From the NCBI GenBank assembly GCA_020283715.1, contig JAIQCW010000006.1, forward strand, positions 1 to 18,442: 18,442 nt of DNA, read 5' to 3'. The stretch's first letter is position 1, and every line of letters starts with the position of its first letter. Under the pieces are notes generated by a model, which searched no databases, was not told the DNA's origin, and was given only the letters and a program-made list of their open reading frames with translations. The DNA comes from Cytauxzoon felis (lineage: Eukaryota; Apicomplexa; Aconoidasida; Piroplasmida; Theileriidae). The translations under genes and the position numbers were made by a program. Shown in pieces: positions 11,045 to 18,442 of this stretch.

Positions 11045-13712
11045 TTAAACATTCACATACTGTATTAATCTCCTCTTTAATGATAATCTCCTATACTTTA
11101 CATCTTCGCCAGATAATATCGAACTCAGACCCGTCCTTACACCTCTAACAGACGCAACACTCGAGGTTACATCCTCACCTTCTCCACCGCCACGATCTCT
11201 GGGAGTGGCTTTACCCTTCAGGGATAGGTAATTAGAAGAGCTGTCTGCAGGACCAACGGTGGAGGCGAGTGGAACAGTGGTTTCAACCTCAGGTGAACGA
11301 CCTACGTTGGATTTAGTGTAGTGTGATGTATCGGTTATGCTGGAGGAATTAGTATTTGTGATTGTTTTCATGCGATTATTATAGCGTCTTCTGAATGATC
11401 GTTTTCTTGATAGTAATTCATTGATTGGTTTATTTTTCTTGCGGAAATATTCAATTTGCTTTGATAAATCTTTATTCTTATCTTCAATTAGGCATGTTAT
11501 TAAAGTATTGGGGTTATTTGCCTTTATTCGATGTAAAAATGTTGATGAATCATTAGGAAAATCATAATTAATTATATGTTGTACATTATTTACATCTATA
11601 CCTCTTGATAATAAATCAGTTGATATCAATATTTTCGCATCACAATATTCAGCATTATCCCCATTTTTTTCATATTTTCCCCCACTGTTTTCATCTATTG
11701 TTATTTTATCCGACTTTTCCCCATTATACTCATTACTGAAGAACGTTTTTAGAATAGCGATTCTGGTGGTTAGTGTGGATTTGCTATGATATGCGAGTAC
11801 GGGCCATTGTTTATTTTTTAATGTATTGTATAATAATTTTAAATTTTTTATCGAGTTTGTAAATATTATAGTCCTTGGTACGGGATTATTTAATATAACA
11901 TCTACAAGTATAGATAATTTATTATCATTACAATTTACATGAATATATTTAACCCCAGATTGTATAATATGATTTAAATCACTAGATATATATTTACATG
12001 TACTAAATCTCTCGTGTATTATACTACCACATGTCTGTAGACCATTATACATCATTGTAGATGCTACATTTATCAATTGACATGGTGGTACCTCTTTAGG
12101 TTTCAATTTATAATAATTTATCAATGGATTATATACTTTAGGCCTTGGCCTAATATACGATATTATCTCCATCATACTACTCCTACATGAATTATTCTCC
12201 ATTAACATATCTACCTCATCAAATACCATACATACTGGATATAACCCCATATTCTTCCTCTGTAACATATCATTCAAGTATAATTGTGGGGTTGTAACAA
12301 CGATATCGACGCTACCCCATCTAAATTGTATATATATTATAATAAGAATCAACATACTGTATATTAGATGAAATAATAATAGGTTGGCGTTGATATTTAA
12401 CATCATTTACAACCAATCCATCAATACCATAATCTTTCTTATCTACACTAATAGGAGCTCTAGGAATATTCTTCAACATTTCTTGTATATCCTCATAAGC
12501 TAATACTCCATTTAACATATCTTTCATACCGTCATCCATTGAAGGTGTATCATTACTAATATGATGCACTATATCTCCTTTTCCATCTGCACTTGAGGTC
12601 CTTTCTTTGCCTTCTACACTTCCATTCGAGGTCTTCCACTCGCCGTGGTGGCCTTCTCTATTTACTTCCCCCTCCGCTTCCCTGAGATCAGCTGCGGGTT
12701 CTCCACTCGAGGTTACATCCTTAACTCTACTTCCATCCCCACCTTCACTTCTGCCACGATCTCCGGGAGTGGCATTACCGTTTACGGGGAGTGAATTGGG
12801 AGAGCTCTCTGCAGGAGAACGTAAGGCTGTAACCTCAGGTGGAGTGGATTGATTATGATGATTATGTTTGAGATTAGAGGGTGGTAGATGATGTGTTTGT
12901 GTGAGTATTTGTAATGTACATCTTCCTAATATATCTAATTCTTGTATGGTAGTGATGATTTGTGATACAAGATTTTTATTTGGTACAAGAATGATAGTAC
13001 ATTTAAGATTACCTAAAGGATTAGTCATAATAAATCTATATATAGAATGAATAGATTTTTTTTTAGATAAATATTTAGGTAATTTGGGTATGAATGGATA
13101 TAATTTGAATAAATCATGAGATTTATATAATGATAAAGTATTAATTAATTTATTTAAAGTATTATTTTCAAATGGTTTATTTATAGTACAATTTGATAAT
13201 AATGAATGAGATTTTTCATAATTATATTGTAAAGTTTTATGAAATTGATTAATTGTATTATTATTATTAGAATTTAATAATAAATCATCTAATATATCAT
13301 GAATTCTATATAAATTATTCAAAATTGGTATTAAATATGATATAGTTTTACCTGTACCTATAATGAATATATAATTTTATTAATTATTATATAATTTACC
13401 TATTGGAGAATGTATTAATACATCTTTACCACTTAATATAGATAAATATATAGATTCTTGTAATTCATTTAAACTATTTATACCATTATACTTTAATCCA
13501 TCCATCAATTTAGGATGTATAGATATTCCTATATCATCCATAGAACTATTTTCATATTTTCTATTACATCTTCTAATATTCAATCTATAAGGATCACTTT
13601 TAAAACATTTAGATTTAATCCTATTATATATAAAAGATGATGTACTATAATTCATATAACAATTTAAAATGAATTGTTTCCTAATTAACTGAAAATTAAT
13701 AATTGTACTCAT
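11045..13712 (-). CDS. Divergent DEAD-box RNA helicase with two in-frame repeat insertions
   Basis: This is an 862-residue ATP-dependent RNA helicase. Exons are 13712-13400, 13357-12358 and 12320-11045, with introns of 42 and 37 nt; the first junction splits motif I, and GTGKT is completed by splicing. Motifs are a Q-motif glutamine at about Q85, motif I (SPIGTGKT, residues 102-109), the block VDIVVTTPQ, motif II DEVD at 472-475, motif III reading AST (about 524), RTIIFTNS, and motif V STDLLSRGID (about 667). Motif VI, normally HRxGRxxR, reads HRIKANNPNT at residue 701: the later arginines are missing. Residues about 275-363 and 779-827 are dispersed-repeat peptides. The N-terminus is basic and could be an organelle presequence, but this is not certain. 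Mitochondrial members of the family often have divergent motifs; the exact orthologue is unknown. Confidence 0.88.
11158..11296 (-). repeat. Exonic fold-back element, helicase insertion 2 (half copy)
   Basis: This copy encodes about residues 779-827, near the C-terminus. The peptide has SSSNYLSLKGKATPRDRGG and then DVTSS, after which the second arm is missing. The frame matches the standard frame of the other exonic copies. Confidence 0.85.
12583..12846 (-). repeat. Exonic fold-back element, helicase insertion 1
   Basis: This copy encodes about residues 275-363, between the early motifs and the VDIVVTTP block of the first RecA-like domain. The peptide has SPNSLPVNGNATPGDRG, a glycine-rich spacer, then EPAADLREAEGEVNREG and HHGEWKTSNG from the CCACTCGCCGTGG tag. 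It is open throughout and a multiple of three. Confidence 0.88.
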
Positions 13713-13773
13713 TATTTATACATTAATTGTATCATTATCTATTCTAAGTGTACAATAAATCAATATATTGTCC

Positions 13774-14093
13774 TTTCCACTCGCCGTTCCACCTGAGGTC
13801 GTCTTGCAGACAGCTTCTCCACCTGAGGTCGTCCTGCCGTCAGCTTCTTCTATTTAGTTGTCCCTCCGCTTCCCAGAGATCAGCTGCGGGTTCCACTTGA
13901 GGTCTGCAGTTAGTAGATAACGGTCCGATCTCCGGGAGGACCACTAGCAAAAATCTCTGGGAGTGGCTATACTCTTTAGAGATAGATAATTAAAAGAAGG
14001 CACCACGCCTAGTGGAAGAAGTGTTGGATTGGACTTCAGGTGGAGAGCTATCTGCAGGATAAGAGAAGATAGTGGTTGTAACCTCGAGTGGAG
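13774..14093 (-). repeat. Rearranged intergenic fold-back element
   Basis: This is a composite copy with three successive tags at the left (CCACTCGCCG, TGCAGACAGCTT, CTGCCGTCAGC), both arms, an extra partly duplicated GATCTCCGGGAG segment near 13928-13940, and extra ACCTCGAGTGGAG ends on the right. It looks like nested or recombined copies. Confidence 0.8.
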
Positions 14094-14729
14094 ATAGACA
14101 ACAGCTCATTCGTGGTACTCCTTCGATATTCCTTAAAATATCTTTGGTTACAAGTCTTCTACAGAAGAAAATTCATGCGATTATATATTTTCTACAAGGT
14201 GAAAATTCTTCTTGATAAATTCCAATATTAATGTTCCCATTACAAGACATCACTATATATTGTTGAACATGTAAATGTCTATGGTGAAGGATAAGTTGGA
14301 ATTTGTAGTACAAATTCAAATTATATTTGAATGGTGGATTTTAAAATTTTATAAACTATTGGAGATTTAAATTATATGAGAATTTATATTTAATTGGCCT
14401 TATGCCAACCATACCTTAGTACCTTTCATTACACCTCTGGAATTAATACAAAAATTCAACATTTTGAATTATTAATCATTATGAATGAGTTATCATTATT
14501 GAAAGCGATTATTAAATAAAGGATTTGATGCTATTAAGTTGTTATTGGCGGATACTTAAAATATTTACTCTATTACTCTACATGAATTAGTGGTTGTAAA
14601 GAATATCATATTATAGTTAGTCATGAGTTGGGATCACACTGATGTATTATACTCAAAAGTACGCAAGTGAATGTAATGAGTTAGTTATTACCCATCCAGT
14701 GGATTATTGAAACCTCTCTTCAATTGTAT

Positions 14730-14842
14730 CCCACTCGCCTCTACCGAAGGTCTTGCAGACAGCTCTTCTAATTACCTATCTCTAAAGAGTAGAGCCACTC
14801 CCAGAGATCGTGGCTGAAGGTAGTAAATGACCTCAAGTGGAA
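14730..14842 (+). repeat. Half fold-back element
   Basis: This half copy has CCACTCGCC and TGCAGACAGCTC tags, then AATTACCTATCTCTAAAGAG and CCACTCCCAGAGATCGTGGC, ending at ACCTCAAGTGGAA. The second arm is absent. Confidence 0.82.
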
Positions 14843-15286
14843 TATATGGAAATGACCATTTGGAGCTTGGGACGAGTTATTTAAATTATTGAAGTTATGA
14901 CTTTTAATGATGAATATATATCTATTGGGAAGATTATATAAACATCCCAAGTAATTTGCTGTTTTCATTAATTTCTAGCCGGTAATTAGCATATCAATAC
15001 CCCATTGTTGATGCTAATAAGTTAACTATCGGTCTTTATAATTCTCATCATACAAGGGTAAATCTTAGATAATTTATAAAAGATAATATATAGTATTTTA
15101 ACATCTCATTTGTATTTATTGTAAAAGTGTGTAAATGTTGATTATATCTTGGCCTTCCTGGCACTTAAGACTCGTTTTTCCCCATCGATTATTGACCTTT
15201 TTAAACCCTAAAAATTGGTAAATCTTCCAGCATCTGAATTTAAGGTCATCACCATAATTAATCCCATCATTTCGTTCATCTGTTTA

Positions 15287-16755
15287 ATGAGACTATTACT
15301 CTTCATATATATTATAGTGTGTAGTTATTCCATCGCGGAAGAAAATAAAGACAGTAAAACTATCAATTCTGATGTCAATACAAGATGCAACACAGATGAA
15401 GTCAAAGTTACCGAGAGTGAAGATGAAGGTAATGAGGATCTAACCCCAAGTGGAGGTGGACTACCTGGAAGCGATCTACGGGAGCTGGAAGGGGAAGTAA
15501 TTAAAAGAGCTGACCGCAGGACAACCTCAGATGAAGATGATGGATCTTTTATGTATTTTTTTAATCCTTTTGATGAACTTAGGGATACATATATGAGGAT
15601 GATGATAATTATGAAGGTTGCTACTGATTTGATGTTTGAACAAGTTAAAGATTCACTTTACAAATTATTATTTCATGATACAGGAATTATCATCAAGTAC
15701 AATAGTTTACTGGAATTTGAAGAAGGAGGTAAGGAGATGAATTTAGGAAATGGAGAAAGTAGGATAATACGCGTCATGAGTTATAATGTTCAGGCATTTC
15801 AGGAAATTATTGATCCCGGAGCTAATATTTATGCACGTATGGATACTCTATTAAAGCATACAAGAGAATTAATTATTGAACGAGGAGTAGATGTTATCGT
15901 GTTTCAGGAAGTATTTCTATATGAATTTTATACGAAGCTTGTAGATGAGTTAAATTCAATACTGCCATATAATACAGGTGTAATAGGTGAGACTAGGGAG
16001 ATTTATGAATGGAATAGTTATGTTAATGAGAGGAGTTGGTTTGATTTTTCATTTATAAATGGTGGCATATGTATCTTCTCCAAGTATCCAATTGTAGAGA
16101 AACATCAATTGATATTTAAAGATTATATTGATAGATGTGGATTCTTACGTAAAGGTGCAGCATTAGCAGTAATTAAAATGAATGATGTGATGTATACAGT
16201 TGTTGGTTTACATCTACAAGCATTTGATGAAGTTAGACATAAGAACTCACGACGTTTACAAATGAATGAATTATTACATTGGATCTTGGACCTGTATGAT
16301 GGAAGGATTAAATCATCACAACCATATACAGTCTCTAGGGATAATCCATTAATCATCGCAGGAGATTTTAATATTTGTATCATTAATGATACTGAAGATT
16401 TCAACAGTATAGTCTTGAGCAATGGGTTTCTAAATCTATTTGATACCTTTAATAATACTCTACCCATACCGACGTACGACACGTTGGGAAATGATTTCTG
16501 TAAAATACGTAAGTTGATATACACCTCATCTTCATCTTCCTTTTAGAAAATGAACAGGAGTATAACCATATTTATGATTATATTTTGACATCAAACAAGT
16601 TAAAAGTTATTGAACCTCAGACAACAATTATAAAAAAGTTAGATAAACCAATCGCAATTAATAAATATGAAGAATCATATCATCTAGTTGGACAAGTTGA
16701 TGTATACAATGCCAGTGATCATTATCCAGTTTTCACAATACTAAAAATCAAATAA
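15287..16755 (+). CDS. Secreted sphingomyelinase-like endonuclease/exonuclease/phosphatase-fold phosphodiesterase
   Basis: The predicted reaction is hydrolysis of a phosphodiester, most likely sphingomyelin or a related phospholipid to ceramide/diacylglycerol and a phospho-headgroup; the substrate is inferred from fold similarity. Exons are 15287-16508 and 16547-16755 (38-nt intron, phase 1), giving 476 residues. ATG 15287 is chosen because it starts a signal peptide (MRLLLFIYIIVCSYSIAE); the frame is open upstream but has no ATG. The catalytic set is complete: SYNVQAF with N167, FQEVF with metal-binding E208, GLHLQA with H309, AGDFNI with D360 and N362, YDYIL with D418, and SDHYP with D465-H466. 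A short repeat-derived peptide (about residues 50-83) lies in the linker between signal peptide and enzyme domain. Other members of this fold (for example inositol phosphatases) are less likely given the secreted form and overall layout. Confidence 0.85.
15434..15533 (+). repeat. Exonic fold-back element, short copy in the sphingomyelinase-like gene
   Basis: Only the second arm is present, in its ACCTGGAAGCGATCTACGGG variant, read as LPGSDLRELEGEVIKRADRR and followed by TTSDEDD. It adds about 33 residues to an acidic, low-complexity linker ahead of the catalytic domain and keeps the frame. Confidence 0.88.
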
Positions 16756-16795
16756 TAATACACTCATAAGTACATGTTTATATATTGTATAATAC

Positions 16796-17082
16796 ACCCG
16801 AGGTCCAATCCTACTCTCAACTCCACTTGAGGTCGTCCTGCAGACAGCTTCACTATTTACTTCCCCCTCCGCTTCCCTGAGATCAGCTACGGGTAGTCCA
16901 CTTGAGGTCCAGTACTACTCTTCATTCCACCATTATCTACACCTTCTTCACTGCCACGATCTCTGGGAGTGGCTCTACTCTTTAGAGATAGGTAATTGGA
17001 AGAGCTCCATGCAATGGGAAACAAGGTTGTAACCTCAGGTGGAACGGCTAGTGGAAGATGAGTTGGATTGGACCTCGAGTGT
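16796..17082 (-). repeat. Complete intergenic fold-back element
   Basis: Located between the phosphodiesterase gene and the broken gene after it. It has both arms, tags TGCAGACAGCTT on the left and CCATGCAATGG on the right, and outer ends ACCTGAGG-type, with an extra ACGGCTAGTGG segment. It accounts for most of the 420-bp gap. Confidence 0.9.
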
Positions 17083-17175
17083 AACTGTATGATGAAGTAT
17101 TTATTTTTGATGGATGGATGATGGTATATTATAATTTGTCTCTAGCCTCAATACTAAGGCTATGAAGTAGGATCT

Positions 17176-18120
17176 ATGATTTCACCAGCAAACAGAACTA
17201 CACTTACGATCACTACTAGAGCTACTCCTAATGCTGATCAGACCATTAATAGTTTCGATTTCCAAAAATTTGGATCCATAGCTAATAGACTTAATGATGG
17301 AGGACTGGGTGTTGGAGCGAAACTTAAAGATGCAATTACAAAGTGGCCAGATACAGGTGTACCTGGAGATGTTTAAAATGCTGGTTTAGTGGCTTTAGTT
17401 TTATTTGGTGTAGCAGGATCTTTCACTCTCATTACTGGAACGGCTGTGGTAATAACTTTAGATGTACAAGGTGAAGATCTTCTGGTAATTATAAGGAATT
17501 TTGGAATTTCATTCGCTGTCATATCCCTCATTCCGATATCCTTTGGTGTTGTCATCGCCAATAATATAGATAAGCACACACTCCACAGGTATACAGAAAC
17601 GGATACAAGTGGGACTAAAAGAGGTTTGAAAGATCTATCTACTAAAATTAGTGATTTTGGTGCTGGTACGAATCAAACTCAAGATCACGCTAAAAATTTT
17701 GCCAAGGGTGATTTTGTTGTGTCTGTGTGTTTTGGGGAGAAAATGTTAATGACGCGGGTGAAACAGTTAATAAATCCAACGTTGGATCATATATTTCTAA
17801 AGTTAAAACTGGTACTGATCAAACTCCTATAGATGAAGCTGAATTCGGCTCCACTGTAACACCTCAGGCTGTAAAAAGTCAACTTCAAGTCATTACAATT
17901 CCTGGTGGTACAAAAGGTGATACAAAATTTAATACGATATCTATTCAAGAAAATGTAGTAATCTTGACGCTGCAGAAGCTGCTGGTACGGTAACAATACT
18001 TGACGATATAAAAAATGGTAATAATTATAATGATCCAGCAAATGCAAACGCTAAAAAATTCATTGACAAATTGTATACTCTAATCAAGGGATATGGTAAA
18101 CATACAATTTTGATAATGCT
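17176..18120 (+). pseudogene. Broken member of a repeat-containing membrane-protein family
   Basis: The frame starts at ATG 17176, meets a stop at 17374-17376, continues in the same frame to about 17735, shifts frame there, and shifts again near 17955-17962, after which recognisable protein-like sequence runs to about 18120. Three related segments recur: ATPNADQTINSFDFQKFGS, GAGTNQTQDHAKNFAKGDF and KTGTDQTPIDEAEFGSTV, i.e. DQT/NQT followed by an F-G/A-x. Two hydrophobic spans are visible (ALVLFGVAGSFTLITGTAVV and ISFAVISLIPISFGVVIA). This points to a multigene membrane family; a Tpr-like piroplasm family is one candidate, at low confidence. The stop and first shift could instead be removed by 33- and 32-nt introns that fit in phase, but I found no intron that repairs the second shift. 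Confidence 0.5.
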
Positions 18121-18136
18121 GTTATACATGAAGCTG

Positions 18137-18200
18137 TTCCACTCGCCGTGGAGGCCTCTCTATTTACTTCCCCCTCCGCTTCCCTGAGATCAGCTACGGG
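18137..18200 (-). repeat. Fold-back element fragment truncating the broken gene
   Basis: CCACTCGCCGTGGAGGCC followed by the arm CTTCCCCCTCCGCTTCCC and GAGATCAGCTACGGG. Only one half is present. It lies immediately after the last protein-like sequence of the broken membrane-protein gene, so it may mark the truncation point. Confidence 0.85.
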
Positions 18201-18442
18201 TATGTGATATTATGGGGATTGTTGTGGGGTAAGTATGTTTAATGATGTTAAATATCTCCAGTTATATTGTAATGTATTATTAATTTACAATAAGATAAAT
18301 TATAAACTTGGAATTATTCTGAACATCTATACTGGAGTAACGTAATGATTATAGTGGAGGCTACAGAGTGTGGGGAATGGAGATGAAGGATGATCAAGAG
18401 CGAATTTCTTTTAATAGTATGATAACTATTCAAGCGATATAA
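18201..18442. other. Right edge, no feature recognised
   Basis: This AT-rich sequence has no open frame, RNA or repeat that I can support. It could contain flanking DNA of the broken gene or of a gene beyond the window. Confidence 0.4.

Larger units (their letters stand above)
13713..15286. other. Gene-poor intergenic region with two repeat copies
   Basis: This is the longest stretch without a gene, about 1.57 kb between the divergent helicase and sphingomyelinase-like genes. It contains a rearranged repeat copy (13774-14093) and a fragment (14730-14842). The rest, about 14094-14729 and 14843-15286, is AT-rich with stops in all frames; I see no tRNA, conserved motif or convincing exon. The last 100-200 bp probably include the promoter and 5' leader of the downstream gene. 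Confidence 0.6.

Noticed and set aside
14768..14968. Minus-strand 66-codon frame in the gene-poor region
   Set aside because: About half of it is repeat sequence and the rest is AT-rich without recognisable features.
15215..15286. N-terminal extension of the phosphodiesterase upstream of ATG 15287
   Set aside because: The frame is open but has only non-ATG starts; ATG 15287 directly begins a clear signal peptide.
16123..16524. Minus-strand 133-codon frame
   Set aside because: It is a shadow of the catalytic domain exon of the phosphodiesterase on the plus strand.

Overview
The window looks like a nuclear chromosome segment of a piroplasmid apicomplexan (Theileria/Babesia/Cytauxzoon-like); I cannot name the species. 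The DNA is AT-rich, genes are packed tightly on both strands, ordinary introns are only 36-51 nt, and a uS15 ribosomal protein carries a signal-peptide-like leader as expected for apicoplast import.

Layout: (1) 1-2493 (+), the C-terminal 612 residues of RNA polymerase III subunit RPC1. (2) 2506-5392 (-), GPI transamidase subunit PIG-T/GPI16, convergent with RPC1. (3) 5543-6993 (+), organellar uS15, sharing a 150-bp upstream region with PIG-T. (4) 7409-10127 (+), a six-exon secreted or apicoplast-targeted protein I do not recognise. (5) 10238-10747 (+), a 111-residue single-span membrane protein. (6) 10806-11039 (+), an AN1-like zinc-finger protein. (7) 11045-13712 (-), a divergent DEAD-box helicase. 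(8) 13713-15286, a gene-poor stretch. (9) 15287-16755 (+), a secreted sphingomyelinase-like phosphodiesterase. (10) 17176-18120, a broken member of a repeat-containing membrane-protein family. Splice junctions were placed by hand from GT-AG sites, reading phase and family conservation.

The striking feature is a dispersed, modular fold-back repeat of about 65-290 bp (about 390-500 bp in two expanded copies), present 18 times as whole copies or fragments, about once per kilobase, in intergenic DNA, introns and coding exons. Six copies lie inside exons (three in PIG-T, two in the helicase, one in the sphingomyelinase-like gene). All six are in the same orientation relative to the gene and in the same reading frame, and add about 33-95 residues with the recurrent signatures NYL(S/P)-ATPRDRGG and (P)AADLREAEGEVNR. 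Subtracting the PIG-T insertions brings that protein close to its family's usual size. All six complete introns longer than 51 nt contain a copy; none of the eleven short introns does. Two intronic copies carry related cysteine-rich coding fragments in the position where other copies have a short variable spacer. I interpret the family as a protein-tolerated mobile or palindromic element, a eukaryotic analogue in behaviour of the Rickettsia palindromic elements. That interpretation is inference; the repeats, their frame and their positions are seen directly.
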